Source: JAHEDT01 sp963825615 (GTDB lineage Bacteria; Desulfobacterota; Desulfuromonadia; Desulfuromonadales; BM103). Taken from it: DNA of 64,000 nt. The position numbers and the translations under genes were made by a program. Below the pieces are notes generated by a model, which had not been told where the DNA came from, ran no database searches, and saw only the letters and a program-made list of their open reading frames with translations. This document shows, piece by piece, positions 7,584 to 17,289 of the stretch (the stretch's first letter is position 1; each line of letters opens with the position of its first letter). Location of the stretch: the NCBI GenBank assembly GCA_963825615.1, contig CAWGTV010000008.1, positions 682,001 through 746,000 of the forward strand, written 5' to 3'.

Positions 7584-9965
7584 ATGTTCAACCACCCCCA
7601 ACAAAAACCGGAACTCCTCGCCCCCGCCGGCAGCCTCGAAGCCTTCTTTGCCGCCATTGAATTCGGCGCCGATGCAGTCTACGTAGGCCTCAAGGAGTTC
7701 TCGGCGCGGGCCAAAGCCAAGAACGTCAACCGCGACGAGCTCGAGCGCATGGTCGGTTATGCCCACGCCCGCCAGCGCAAGGTCTTTCTGACCCTCAACA
7801 CGCTGGTCAAGGAGAAGGAGCTCTCGCACCTGATTGACGTCATGGCGGCGGCCGAGGCGATCGGTGTCGACGCGGTGATCCTGCAGGACATGGGCGTTTG
7901 GCGGCTGGCCCGGCGCCACTTCCCCGGCTTGGAGCTGCACGCTTCGACGCAGCTGACCATCCACAACGCCGCTGGGGTGCGCATGGCCGAGCGCCTCAAC
8001 TTCACCCGCGCCGTGCTCGCCCGCGAGCTGAGCCTCGCGGAGATCGCCGCGATCAAAGGCGCAACCAATCTTGATCTCGAACACTTCATCCACGGCGCCC
8101 ACTGCTTCTCCCTCTCCGGTCAGTGTAGCTTCTCCTCCTGGCTCGGCGGCATGAGCGGCAACCGCGGCCGCTGTGCCCAGCCCTGCCGGCGACGCTACCA
8201 CCACAAAGGGAAGGACGGCTACTATTTCTCCCCCAACGACCTGTCGGCCATCGATCTGCTCCCCGAGCTGGCGGCGGCGGGGGTGATGAGCTTCAAGATC
8301 GAGGGTCGCATGAAGAGCGCCGAGTACGTAGCTAACGTCGTCCAGGCCTACCGCATGGTGCTTGACGCCGCGGAGCGCGAGCGCCCGCAGGTCATTGCGA
8401 CAGCCAAGGAGCTGCTCAAGGAATCCTTCGGCCGCTTGCCGACGCGCGGCTTTCTGCCGGGCAGCACGCCCACCGACATAGTCAACCCCGGCGTGCACGG
8501 TGCCACCGGCCGGCTGATCGGCAGCGTCGAGGGTTGCCGGGACGGCCTGCTCACCTTCGTCCCCCGCGACCCGCTACATCTCGGCGACCGCCTGCGCATC
8601 CAGCCGGCCACTGACAAACCGGGCACGGCCTTTACCATCCGCGACCTGCGCCTCAAGGGGCAAGCGGTCAACCGTGTTAACGGCGGCGAGCGAGTAGCGG
8701 TCGGCTCTCCGCCGGATAAGAGCTTCCGCACTGGCGACCGCATCTACAAGGTCTCCGCCGGGCAGTCCTTCAACCTCAGCCAGTCGGCCTGCCACAAGCG
8801 CCTGGAGAACATCACCCCCGGCAAGAGCGTGGTCGATCTGCGCCTTGTCATGTCGACTCCCGAGCGCATCGACTTGCAGGCGGCCGGTCACGGCGTGTCC
8901 CTGGCCCGCAGCTACACAGTGGAATCCTTTCCGGCAACGGACCGCCCTCTCTCCCACGAAGTGCTGGCCAAGGTGTTCGGCAAAACCGGCCAGCTCCCGC
9001 TGACCCTCGGGCGCCTAGAATGCGGCGTTCTGCCGGCCGTGGTGTTGCCGCTGAGTCGTCTCAATGCCGTGCGCCGCGAATTTTACCAGGAACTGTCCGA
9101 ACTCATCGAGGTGCGACGTCATCAGTCCCGCACCGACCACCGGCGCGAAGCCATGGCCGACCTGGTACCGGTCGGGACGGCGACACTAGAACCGCCGCGG
9201 CTCGCCGTCGTCCTCGGCAATGTCCACGACCTCGCCCTGCTCAAGCAGGACGGCGTCTACGAGCTGATCCTGCCGCTCGCCCCCGGCGTCTCCGTCAAGC
9301 TCGAGAGCGGCGCCCGGGCGGCCTTAAAGAGTCCCGAGCGCATACTCTGGGATCTGCCCCTGGCGATTTTCGATGCCGACTGGCCGGCCTTCCAGGCCGA
9401 GGTGGACAGGCTCATCGAACTGGGCTTCGCGCGCTTCCGCTTGCAGAACCTCGGCCAGATACCACTCTTCGATAACCGCGACGGGCTGGCGCTGGAGAGC
9501 GGCTACCGGCTCTTTACCACCAACAGCCAGGCCGCGGCCGTCTGGTGCGAGTTAGGCCTTAAAGCATCGACCCTCTATGTCGAGGATGATCGCGACAACC
9601 TAGCCGCGGTGCTCAGCCGCGACCACGAGCGACCGTTGGCGGTGACCGTCTATGCCAACCTGCCGATGATGACTTCGCGCATCCCGCTGCGTGGCGTCAA
9701 ACCGGAGCATCCCATGGTCTCGGACCGTGACGAAACTTACCGGGTCGAGGAGCGCGGCGGCTTGACCGTGGTCCGCCCGGAGCAGGACTTTTCCCTGATC
9801 GGCCATCTCGGCGAGCTGCGCAAGATGGGCTGCCGCCGTTTCGTGGTCGACCTGGCCCATCTCGGCGCTGTCTCTGCCGAAGGACGCCGCGTGCTGGCAG
9901 CCTTTGCCCAGGATGCGCCCCTAGCGGGGACTTCGACCTTCAACTACCTGCAGGAAATGATTTAA
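7584..9965 (+). CDS. U32 peptidase-family protein (RlhA-like)
   Basis: 793 aa. The N-terminus ELLAPAGSLEAFFAAIEFGADAVY is typical of the U32 family, followed by a TIM-barrel-like region. A cysteine cluster HCFSLSGQC...GNRGRCAQPCRRRY (about residues 175-205) is where family members bind a [4Fe-4S] cluster. Residues after about 380 match the DUF3656-type extension found in RlhA, which hydroxylates a 23S rRNA cytidine; the protein is longer than E. coli RlhA by over 100 residues. Despite the name, proteolysis is doubtful. No clear Shine-Dalgarno precedes the ATG. It is the first gene of a plus-strand group with rnd. RlhA function is inferred only. Confidence 0.85.
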   Translation: MFNHPQQKPELLAPAGSLEAFFAAIEFGADAVYVGLKEFSARAKAKNVNRDELERMVGYAHARQRKVFLTLNTLVKEKELSHLIDVMAAAEAIGVDAVILQDMGVWRLARRHFPGLELHASTQLTIHNAAGVRMAERLNFTRAVLARELSLAEIAAIKGATNLDLEHFIHGAHCFSLSGQCSFSSWLGGMSGNRGRCAQPCRRRYHHKGKDGYYFSPNDLSAIDLLPELAAAGVMSFKIEGRMKSAEYVANVVQAYRMVLDAAERERPQVIATAKELLKESFGRLPTRGFLPGSTPTDIVNPGVHGATGRLIGSVEGCRDGLLTFVPRDPLHLGDRLRIQPATDKPGTAFTIRDLRLKGQAVNRVNGGERVAVGSPPDKSFRTGDRIYKVSAGQSFNLSQSACHKRLENITPGKSVVDLRLVMSTPERIDLQAAGHGVSLARSYTVESFPATDRPLSHEVLAKVFGKTGQLPLTLGRLECGVLPAVVLPLSRLNAVRREFYQELSELIEVRRHQSRTDHRREAMADLVPVGTATLEPPRLAVVLGNVHDLALLKQDGVYELILPLAPGVSVKLESGARAALKSPERILWDLPLAIFDADWPAFQAEVDRLIELGFARFRLQNLGQIPLFDNRDGLALESGYRLFTTNSQAAAVWCELGLKASTLYVEDDRDNLAAVLSRDHERPLAVTVYANLPMMTSRIPLRGVKPEHPMVSDRDETYRVEERGGLTVVRPEQDFSLIGHLGELRKMGCRRFVVDLAHLGAVSAEGRRVLAAFAQDAPLAGTSTFNYLQEMI

Positions 9966-10037
9966 ATCACGTGGCGCGCAACGCGAGGGGCGTGGCGCGA
10001 AAAGACAAAACTTCAATGAAAAAGAAATTCAACGACC

Positions 10038-11159
10038 ATGGAGAAAACTGAAATACTGACAACCGATGCCCAGCTGATCAAGCTGGCTGAGGCGCTGACC
10101 ACCGAGACGGTGATCGCAGTCGACCTCGAGGCCGACTCGATGCACAATTACCAGGAGAAGGTCTGCCTAATCCAAGTCTCGACGCCGCACCGCACCGTGC
10201 TAATCGACCCGCTGGCCGTACCCGACCTCAGCCCGCTGCAGCCGGTTCTGGCCAACCGCGCCATCCGCAAGATCTTTCATGCCGCCGATTATGACCTGCG
10301 TAGCCTGAAGCGCGATTTCGGCTTGAACGTCCACGGCCTGTTCGACACCATGATCAGCGCCCAGCTGCTCGGCGAAGAACGCATCGGCCTGGCGGACCTT
10401 CTGCGCAAGCACTTTGCCGTGGAGCTCGACAAGAAATACCAGCGCGCCGACTGGTCGCAGCGCCCCCTGCCTGTCGAGATGGTCCGTTATGCCGCCGAAG
10501 ACACCTGCCACCTGCATCGCCTGGTGGAGCTCTTTGAAGCGCGCCTGCAGGAGCTCGGCCGCATGAGCTGGGCCACGGAAGAATTTGCCCTGATGGAGGA
10601 TGTGCGCTTTGCCGAAAACGACGGGCCGCTCTGCGTGCGCTTCAAGGGCGCCGGCGTCCTGACCCGCCGCGAGCTCGGGGTGCTCGAAGAGCTCCTGCAG
10701 TGGCGCGAGCAGGAAGGGGCCCGGCTGAACCGGCCGGTCTACAAGATCCTCGGCAACGGGCCATTAATGGAACTGGCGCGGCGCATACCGACGGACAAAG
10801 AAGCCTTAAACGGTATCGAAGGGCTGCCGTCGCGCATGGTCGACCGCTACGGCAGCGTTCTGCTTGCGGCCGTCGCCACTGGGTTGGCGATCCCCGAAGC
10901 GGATCTGCCGAAATTCCCGCGCCTGCCGCGCCGGGACAAGGATGCGCGGTTCGAAGAACGGGTCAAGGCGCTCAAGCAGTGGCGCCAGCAGGTGGCCAGC
11001 GAATATGCCCTCGAGCCGGGAGTCCTGATCAACAATGCCGCTCTCGAAGCGTTGGCTCAGTTTCAACCGCAGTCGGCTGCCGATCTCGACGCAGTCGTCG
11101 GCTTGAAAAACTGGCAGAAAAAGGAACTGGGGGCCGGCTTACTAAACGTTTTATCCTGA
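10038..11159 (+). CDS. rnd: Ribonuclease D
   Basis: 373 aa, family length. The DEDD 3'-5' exonuclease domain spans about residues 1-190: Exo I VIAVDLEADSMH, Exo II region KIFHAADYDLRSLKRDFG, and Exo III YAAEDTCHLHRL. HRDC helical domains follow at about 210-290 and 300-373. The family trims tRNA and other RNA 3' ends. It lies 72 nt after the U32 gene and 20 nt before the DUF2007-type gene, so co-transcription is likely. Confidence 0.94.
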   Translation: MEKTEILTTDAQLIKLAEALTTETVIAVDLEADSMHNYQEKVCLIQVSTPHRTVLIDPLAVPDLSPLQPVLANRAIRKIFHAADYDLRSLKRDFGLNVHGLFDTMISAQLLGEERIGLADLLRKHFAVELDKKYQRADWSQRPLPVEMVRYAAEDTCHLHRLVELFEARLQELGRMSWATEEFALMEDVRFAENDGPLCVRFKGAGVLTRRELGVLEELLQWREQEGARLNRPVYKILGNGPLMELARRIPTDKEALNGIEGLPSRMVDRYGSVLLAAVATGLAIPEADLPKFPRLPRRDKDARFEERVKALKQWRQQVASEYALEPGVLINNAALEALAQFQPQSAADLDAVVGLKNWQKKELGAGLLNVLS

Positions 11160-11179
11160 GCAGTCACCTTTGCCCACCA

Positions 11180-11497
11180 ATGAAGAAACTACATACCTTC
11201 ACCCTCGCCGACCGTGTCGAAGCCGGTCTGCTCAAAGAGTTGCTGGCACGGGAAGGGATCACCTGCCTGATCCGCAACGATCAACTCTTTGCCGCCCTCG
11301 GCGAAATCCCTTTCCTCGAATGCTATCCGGAGCTCTGGGTAGTGGACGATGACGTCTGGCCGCGGGCGCGGCTGTTACTGGACCATTGGCTCAAGGGTTC
11401 AGTAGATGCTGGTGCGTGGTGCTGTCCAAACTGCGGTGAAATCCTGGAGGGTCAGTTCGGAGCCTGCTGGAACTGCGAACAACAAAGGGACGCGTGA
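11180..11497 (+). CDS. DUF2007-type protein with C-terminal zinc ribbon
   Basis: 105 aa from the ATG at 11180, 20 nt after rnd. The N-terminal about 70 residues (LADRVEAGLLKELLAREGI...CYPELWVVDDDVWPRA) match the DUF2007/putative signal-transducing protein family. The C-terminus has CPNCGE...CWNC, a four-cysteine zinc ribbon. The family has no settled function; a regulatory or protein-binding role is only a guess. Confidence 0.75.
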   Translation: MKKLHTFTLADRVEAGLLKELLAREGITCLIRNDQLFAALGEIPFLECYPELWVVDDDVWPRARLLLDHWLKGSVDAGAWCCPNCGEILEGQFGACWNCEQQRDA

Positions 11498-11527
11498 CGC
11501 GGGAGGCGAGACGAGCACATTCAAAAG

Positions 11528-12056
11528 CTATGTCTGCCGCTGGCGAACGTATTCGTACATGACCACCGACGCGGCGATGCTGACGTTAAGACTCTGTACG
11601 CTGCCGAGACTGGGGAATGGTCAATCGCTGCAAGTCCTGATAATCCTGCTCCATAAAACTGAAGCCGAACTCCTCGTGCCCCAGCACAAATACGCTTTTG
11701 TGTGGCAGCTGCGTAGTGTACAGGGCCCTCGCCTCTCCCGGGACGAGCAAGAAGAAGGTATACCCCTCTGAGTCCAGCGTATTGTGACAACCGGCAAAGG
11801 TTTCGTGAAACACCGCCGGGACCTTACGGAATGAACCCTTGGCCGGCGCAGGATCGAAGGGCGCGATGTTGACCAGGTGCACCGCGGCGGCACCGAAGGC
11901 CTCGGCACTGCGAAAGATCTTGGCAACGTTGAAACCGGCCTTAAGCTGGTCAAGCACCAGCACGAATTCGTTCTTACCCGGCTTGGCCAGGAGATTGCGC
12001 TGGAGCTCCTTATTGTAGCGTAGCAGTAGCTGCCGGCGACTCTCTTTTCTGCTCAT
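11528..12056 (-). pseudogene. TrmH-family RNA methyltransferase with a one-base frameshift
   Basis: SpoU/TrmH-type SAM-dependent RNA 2'-O-methyltransferase. The N-terminal part MSRKESRRQLLLRYN... and motif 1 region KAGFNVAKIFRSAEAFGA are intact. The frame then shifts after IPQ and stops early at 11586. If one extra base near 11609 is removed, the reading continues LGSVQSLNVSIAASVVMYEYV to a TAG at 11530-11528, giving 175 aa and restoring the knot motif 3 that binds SAM. As written the protein lacks that motif and would be inactive. Either a sequencing insertion or a very recent mutation. Substrate unknown. Confidence 0.85.
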
Positions 12057-12137
12057 ATTTATGAATACCCGTGGCGCTGGCGAGCGGCGCGTAGCGCGAT
12101 AAATCTAGCAAAAGCTTGATTGTCACAGTGGCCACTT

Positions 12138-13544
12138 TCACCGCGTTCTCCCGGGGATGCCCGCTTCAGTCATCGGCCGCGGGTCAAGCAACCGATTCAG
12201 CTCCTCCTCCGGCAGGATATGCTCCGCCATGGCAATCTCGCGCACCGTATGGCCGCTTTCATGGGCGTGCTTGGCGATGGCGGCTGCGCGATCGTAACCG
12301 ATCACCGGGACCAAGGCGGTACACATGGCCAAGCTCTGCTCGATGAGACCCTCGCAGCGTTTGCGGTCGGCAGTAAGCTCCTGTAGGCAGCATTCGTTGA
12401 ACTGGCCGACGGCATTGCCCAGCAGCTCGATTGACTGCAGCAGGTTGTGCGCCATGACCGGCATCATGACATTTAGCTCGAAGTTGCCGGAGAGCCCGGC
12501 GAGGGTGATGGTGGCATCGTTGCCGACCACCTGTGCACAGACCTGCATCAGACTCTCTGCCATGACCGGGTTAACCTTGCCGGGCATGATCGAACTGCCC
12601 GGTTGCACGGCAGGGAGCTGCAGCTCGCCGAGGCCGCAGCGTGGCCCGCTGGCAAGAAAGCGGATGTCGTTGGCGATCTTGAACAGGGCGACGGCCGTGG
12701 TTTTCAAGGCCCCGCTGGCGGCCACAACCTGCTCCTTGCCGGCCTGGGAGGCGAAATGGTCCTTGGCCTCGCGCAGCGGCAGGCAGGTCACCTCGGCCAG
12801 CCCGGCGATCACTTTCTGCGCAAACTCCGGGTGGGTGTTGAGACCGGTGCCAACCGCCGTACCGCCGAGGGGGAGCTCGCACAGCCCGTCTAGGGTCCGC
12901 TCGAGCTCACCGGACACCAGCGAGACCTGACGGAAATAGCCGCCAAAGACCTGGCCGAGGCGGATCGGCGTGGCGTCCTGCAGATGGGTGCGGGCAATGG
13001 TGACGATGTCGTCGAACTCGCGAGCCTTTTCGCCAAGGCCTTTGCACAGGTCGCCCAAAGCCGGCAGCAGGTGCTCGCGGATTTCCACGGCGGCAGCCAA
13101 GTGCATCACGGTGGGGATGACATCGTTGCTCGATTGACCGAAGTTGACATGATCATTGGGGTGCACGGTGCGACTGCCGAGCGGTTCGTTTAGAAGCTGG
13201 CAAGCCCGGTTGGCAATCACCTCGTTGGCGTTCATGTTGGTGCTAGTGCCGGAACCGGTCTGGAAGATATCGAGGGGGAAGTGGTCATCCAGGTCACCGA
13301 CGATCACCTCTTCGGCAGCATCCATGATTGCCAGCGCCACGCGCTCCTCGATCAGGCCGAGCTCCCGGTTGACCTGGGCGGCGTGTTCCTTGACCATGCC
13401 GAGAGCGCGCAGGAAGGAGCGTGGGAAACCAAGTCCCGAGATCGGAAAGTTATCGCGGGCCCGTGCGGTCTGGGCGCCATAGAGGGCATCGGCCGGAACA
13501 CACATGGAGCCCATGGAATCTTTTTCTATGCGGGTTGCAGACAT
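12138..13544 (-). CDS. fumC: Fumarate hydratase, class II
   Basis: 468 aa, standard for the iron-independent fumarase that interconverts fumarate and malate in the TCA cycle. The start MSATRIEKDSMGSMCVPADALYGAQT is typical, and the superfamily signature GSSIMPGKVNPVMAE lies near residues 315-330. The substrate-site HPNDHVNFGQSSNDVIPT is intact. The gene stands alone, with TrmH downstream on the same strand and an EamA transporter divergent upstream. Confidence 0.96.
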   Translation of the reverse strand: MSATRIEKDSMGSMCVPADALYGAQTARARDNFPISGLGFPRSFLRALGMVKEHAAQVNRELGLIEERVALAIMDAAEEVIVGDLDDHFPLDIFQTGSGTSTNMNANEVIANRACQLLNEPLGSRTVHPNDHVNFGQSSNDVIPTVMHLAAAVEIREHLLPALGDLCKGLGEKAREFDDIVTIARTHLQDATPIRLGQVFGGYFRQVSLVSGELERTLDGLCELPLGGTAVGTGLNTHPEFAQKVIAGLAEVTCLPLREAKDHFASQAGKEQVVAASGALKTTAVALFKIANDIRFLASGPRCGLGELQLPAVQPGSSIMPGKVNPVMAESLMQVCAQVVGNDATITLAGLSGNFELNVMMPVMAHNLLQSIELLGNAVGQFNECCLQELTADRKRCEGLIEQSLAMCTALVPVIGYDRAAAIAKHAHESGHTVREIAMAEHILPEEELNRLLDPRPMTEAGIPGRTR

Positions 13545-13752
13545 TTTTCACCTCTCCTTAATGGTTTGACAGGTCAGGAGCTGACTGCTTACGCAGCGCG
13601 TCAAGACCAGACATCTCGCTGAAATTATTAGTTGTTTCAATGTGATCAGCATATCAACTGGAACACCGCTGTCAATGTGGCCACAGCCCGTTTAGGCTCT
13701 TCAAATATATTTTAGTATCGCTAAAGTTTTCTCTCGGCTAGAATGGCAGGCC

Positions 13753-14622
13753 ATGTCGAACTTTGCCTTTATCCTCATTCTCTTTTCTGCCCTGATGCAT
13801 GCGCTCTGGAACCTTCTGGTCAAACGCAGCAAGGATAAGACTGTCTTCATCTGGTGGATGTTTGCCTCCTCTTGTAGCCTGATGACGCTGGCGCTGACTG
13901 TGGTCGGGCCGTTCCCCGCTCCCACATGGCGCGTGATCGGCCTAGCGGCGGTCGGCGCCGTCTGTTTCATGCTCTACCACCTCTTCTCCGGCCGGGCCTA
14001 TCGCACCGGTGACCTGTCAATAATTTACCCGCTGGCGCAGACTGCTATGTTCTGGGTACCGATCTGGGGCGTGCTGCTACTCGATGAAAAAGTCACCGGC
14101 CCCGGCGTGGCCGGAATCGGCCTGATCCTGTTCGGCGCCTATTCGATCCAGCTGCGAGCCCTGGCCTGGAACGAGGTAGTGCGCCCGTTCCGCAACCTGC
14201 GCGATCCTGCGGTACTGGCGGCTCTGGCGGCCGGCTTCATCTATTCGATCGGCGCGGTCATCGACAAGACCGGCGTCATGCTCTATCCGCCCTTCCATTT
14301 CACCTACCTGCTGGTCCTGTTCATGCTGATCTTTATGACCATGAACATCCTGCGCCCCAAGTACCGCGGGCGAGTTCTGGCGGAATACTGCAACAGCCGG
14401 TTTCTGGTGATCCTCTCGGGGCCGGTGATCATGGCATCCTTCCTCTCCTTCCGCTACGGTCTGCAAATGACCCTGATGAGCTACGCCGTGCCGGTCCGCC
14501 AGGTCAGCCTGCTGATCGGCGTGCTGATCGGTGTCATCTTCCTCGGTGAGACCTCCGGCCGCATTCGCTTCACCGCTACCCTGCTGATCCTCTGCGGCGC
14601 CGTACTGATCCGGCTCGGCTAA
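13753..14622 (+). CDS. EamA/DMT-family transporter
   Basis: 289 aa with about ten hydrophobic helices and two EamA repeats (about residues 3-140 and 150-288). Typical segments are SALMHALWNLLVKRSKD in helix 1 and YPLAQTAMFWVPIWGVLLLDE ahead of helix 5. The family exports metabolites or amino acids; the substrate cannot be told from sequence. It is divergent from fumC, with a shared 208-bp promoter region. Confidence 0.88.
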   Translation: MSNFAFILILFSALMHALWNLLVKRSKDKTVFIWWMFASSCSLMTLALTVVGPFPAPTWRVIGLAAVGAVCFMLYHLFSGRAYRTGDLSIIYPLAQTAMFWVPIWGVLLLDEKVTGPGVAGIGLILFGAYSIQLRALAWNEVVRPFRNLRDPAVLAALAAGFIYSIGAVIDKTGVMLYPPFHFTYLLVLFMLIFMTMNILRPKYRGRVLAEYCNSRFLVILSGPVIMASFLSFRYGLQMTLMSYAVPVRQVSLLIGVLIGVIFLGETSGRIRFTATLLILCGAVLIRLG

Positions 14623-14850
14623 AACCGCAACCCGCGAGACCTGCTGAGACAGCTTTCGAAACATTCTAATCTTTGACTTCTTGCCCTATTGCGATAGATT
14701 ATGAGTGTCTAATATTGCTGGATTGCTGATAATTCAGAGAGATTGGGGCAATGCGCAGAAGCATTGAATATCTAAATGATCTGAATATTGTCTGAATTAG
14801 GACGTCGGGGACCTATGAATTGAGGCAGAATTAGACACCGAAAAAGAGCA

Positions 14851-15111
14851 ATGCAAATCTCAAAGGAACACCATTGCAATAGGCTGCTGTTTGATCATAG
14901 GGAGACAAACGTCATCGCCAGGGTGATGGGGTCATATGATCGCCCAGTCAAATACCAGGAATTTGGTCTTGACCACTCTGCCCGACTGGCAATCTTGCTG
15001 AGAGAAGCCAGTGACGATATGAAATTCTATGAAACTGTCTGCAATAATCGAGGGTGGCAGGCACAGCTGTTCACTGACTATGATGCTGCGATTGCCTGGC
15101 TGACAAAGTAG
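14851..15111 (+). CDS. Small SpoIIAA/STAS-like protein
   Basis: 86 aa. Layout resembles short STAS/SpoIIAA-like proteins: an acidic middle (LREASDDMKFYETVCNNRGW) and an end QLFTDYDAAIAWLTK similar to the usual FTDEEEALAWL. No catalytic residues. No membrane segment. A monocistronic gene; a role in signalling is inferred only. Confidence 0.6.
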   Translation: MQISKEHHCNRLLFDHRETNVIARVMGSYDRPVKYQEFGLDHSARLAILLREASDDMKFYETVCNNRGWQAQLFTDYDAAIAWLTK

Positions 15112-15537
15112 CAGCGTTTTATGGGACATGCCGCTGGTACAGTCTGGGCTAGGGATCAGACCCCGGCCTTTTCTGGAACCACCAGACAATCGTCATATTC
15201 CCAGGAACAACGCTATTTTTATTCGAGAATGTCCCAAGACTAAGTGATAAGCGTCTTGTTTGTGGAAGTTTTCCTCAACGCCCCCGTCGCATTGCAGGGT
15301 TTGTAACAATTCGCATTTCTGTCAATCTGAGCCCCTCCAATAAATTTTGATCATTTCAAGGGTATCAACCCAACCCACTCAAAAATACACCAAAATATTC
15401 TAATTCTAAGACACTTTTATCTAATTCTGTACGGCTATTAGTATATTTTGTCTATTAATAGTCTTATATAAACTTGACAGCACCTCGTCGAGTGTTAGCT
15501 TGGGTTATGAAAGGCTTTTAGAAGGGAGCTTGTGTAT
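15112..15537. other. Intergenic region with promoter for the next small gene
   Basis: About 425 bp, AT-rich in its second half. A TTGACA box lies at 15474-15479, 64 nt before the next ATG. Nothing else was recognised. Confidence 0.5.
15474..15508 (+). promoter_or_regulatory. Putative promoter box shared by two paralogous small genes
   Basis: TTGACAG at 15474-15480 lies 64 nt upstream of the 76-aa gene. The same TTGACAG occurs at 38583-38589, 66 nt upstream of its paralog. A matching -10 hexamer is weak in both, so a standard sigma-70 promoter is uncertain. Confidence 0.4.
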
Positions 15538-15768
15538 ATGCTTATCCCGGTTGTACTAAGTGATGGTCAAGAAGAGTGCGTCAGTAAAGACGAGTTACAA
15601 TTTCTGATGGATATCCAACAGGTTCGGCTGTTTAAACGTTCTGATGGATGGGTGATTGTTGGGCAAGACAAAATGCGCAGTGAAGCAGCCCCATACAAAG
15701 GTAAAGAATGTCGAGAGCATGAGGAATTTTCAATCGCTCAGGATGAGGTTTTTTCTCTAGACTATTGA
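15538..15768 (+). CDS. Small conserved hypothetical protein (paralog of the gene at 38649)
   Basis: 76 aa. The start at 15538 (ATGCTTATCCCGG) is chosen over the GTG six bases earlier because AGGGAG at 15523-15528 is 9 nt away and the paralog begins with the same MLIPVVL. Residues 1-55 are about 65 percent identical by eye to the 38649 gene: MLIPVVLSDGQEE, SKDELQFLMDIQ, FKRSDGW and DKMR. No membrane segment or known domain. Function unknown. Confidence 0.75.
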   Translation: MLIPVVLSDGQEECVSKDELQFLMDIQQVRLFKRSDGWVIVGQDKMRSEAAPYKGKECREHEEFSIAQDEVFSLDY

Positions 15769-15861
15769 TGATAAAGGCAATTATGGCGGCTGTGTACTAC
15801 TGAAGAAAACATCACCGTCCCTTAGATTTTAATCATCGCGGCGAGGGAAGTGACAACCACA

Positions 15862-15893
15862 AGCCGTCCATAGAGTAGCGGGTGGCTTTTTTA
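15862..15893 (+). repeat. Family D hairpin, copy 1
   Basis: AGCCGTCC/GGGTGGCT stem (15862-15869/15880-15887) with a T run, preceded by ACAACCACA. The same sequence around GTAGCGGGTGGCTTTTT occurs near 22492-22522 and, less complete, near 30470. Acts plausibly as a terminator for the 15538 gene, about 100 nt downstream of it. Confidence 0.6.
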
Positions 15894-16035
15894 GTGAATC
15901 AATGAATGGGCTTTTGTGATTAATCAGACGGGTCAATGGAGGGAGCTCCTCCTGAACTTTTGGGTTCTCATGTTCGGCGGAGCAATCATGCGTTATGGCG
16001 TTTACGAGATTTGCCGTTCAACAAGGACAGTATCC

Positions 16036-16758
16036 TTACGCCCTGCAGACAACGTCTCCCGGATCAATCACCAAAAATTCTTCCTGCCCCAGCATGGCCC
16101 AGCGCATGTTCTCATCAAGGGGTTCCGATGAAATAAAGCAGGAGTTTTCCGAGCACGCTTTGTAGAGAGAATAGTAGTCCGGTTCCTTGACGTAATCACG
16201 ATAAGCAAACAATTTCACGCCATCGCTGAACAGGCAATTCAGCGCCGAATACCTGTGCCCCCGCTTGATGATCGACACCGAATCAAGAAAAGCCCCGCCC
16301 AGTTCCTTGGACACGCCACTCATAACGTGAAAAAAGAACACCTCGGTATCCCGGGCATCGGCGCCGAGCCCCGGGATGTTGATGGCGGGGATCAGGCCCT
16401 GGTAGTCGTAGACCACGCCGTTATGGAAAAACACTGTGTTGCCGAGGTGGAAAGGATGGGCGTGCCGGGTGTTGGAGGTGTTCGCCCAGGCGGATTTGCG
16501 CAAGTGCAGGATCATCACCGGCGAACTCTGTGCTACGCTTAAGATGCCGATGACTTTGTCGGTCTCTTCCAAGAGACTTACGCCGCTTTTATGCACGACC
16601 AGTTCCCCTTCCTGGTAGAAGGCCAGCCCCCAACCATCCTCGTGGCCTGGCGGGTCTTCGGCCATGACCACGCCACTGTGCGCGAGCTCACAGAACCGAT
16701 CGACGATTTTCTGATGCCGGGCATAGTCGAAATTGGTGATCCCAAGAACCCTGCACAT
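16036..16758 (-). CDS. Class II glutamine amidotransferase-domain protein
   Basis: 240 aa. Starts MC, leaving Cys2 as the N-terminal nucleophile of an Ntn-type glutaminase. Other family features: GHEDGWGLAFYQEG, HLRKSA...NTRHAHPF, and FFHNGVVYDY with the Asn/Gly of the oxyanion site. Related proteins are called YafJ-type glutamine amidotransferases and act without a known acceptor. It is the last gene of the ldcA-spmA-spmB operon, starting one base from the spmB stop, which hints at a cell-envelope job. Confidence 0.85.
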   Translation of the reverse strand: MCRVLGITNFDYARHQKIVDRFCELAHSGVVMAEDPPGHEDGWGLAFYQEGELVVHKSGVSLLEETDKVIGILSVAQSSPVMILHLRKSAWANTSNTRHAHPFHLGNTVFFHNGVVYDYQGLIPAINIPGLGADARDTEVFFFHVMSGVSKELGGAFLDSVSIIKRGHRYSALNCLFSDGVKLFAYRDYVKEPDYYSLYKACSENSCFISSEPLDENMRWAMLGQEEFLVIDPGDVVCRA

Positions 16759-17289
16759 CTAGAAAAACCATCTCGTCACGACAACGGCCACAGCAATACC
16801 GACAAAATCAGAAACCAGGCAGACCGGCACCAGATAACGGGTTTTCTTAATACTGACGGCGCCAAGGTAAACGGCCAGCACGTAAAAAGTGGTTTCGGCG
16901 CTCCCCATGATCACGGCCGACATCTGGGTAGCCATTGAGTCGGCTCCGGTGGTTTTGACGATGTCTGTAAAGAGCGCGGTCGAAGCGCTTCCGGAAAGCG
17001 GCTTGATGATCGCCATGGAAACGGCTTCGATCGGGATATCCAGAAAAGCAAACAAGCTGTAAAAGGCGTCCTTCACATAGTCGAAAGCCCCTGATGCCTG
17101 GAAACCCTTGATGGCCACGAAGATGGTGACCAGATAAGGAAAAATATTCAGGATGATGGCCGGTCCTTCTTTAGCCCCGGTGACGAATGAGTCATACACC
17201 CTGACCTTCTTGAAGGTCCCGTACAGAACCGTAAACAGGATGAACAGCGGGATAATGAGCAGCGAGATATATTCAACGTTCTTTAGCAT
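16759..17289 (-). CDS. spmB: Spore maturation protein B-like membrane protein
   Basis: 176 aa with about five hydrophobic helices and a nucleoside-recognition (Gate) domain: YGTFKKVRVYDSFVTGAKEG near the start, then IIKPLSGSASTALF and SAVIMGSAETTFYVLAVY. In Bacillus, SpmA and SpmB help dehydrate the spore core; in non-spore formers the pair has an unknown transport-type role. The start overlaps the spmA end by 7 nt. Confidence 0.88.
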   Translation of the reverse strand: MLKNVEYISLLIIPLFILFTVLYGTFKKVRVYDSFVTGAKEGPAIILNIFPYLVTIFVAIKGFQASGAFDYVKDAFYSLFAFLDIPIEAVSMAIIKPLSGSASTALFTDIVKTTGADSMATQMSAVIMGSAETTFYVLAVYLGAVSIKKTRYLVPVCLVSDFVGIAVAVVVTRWFF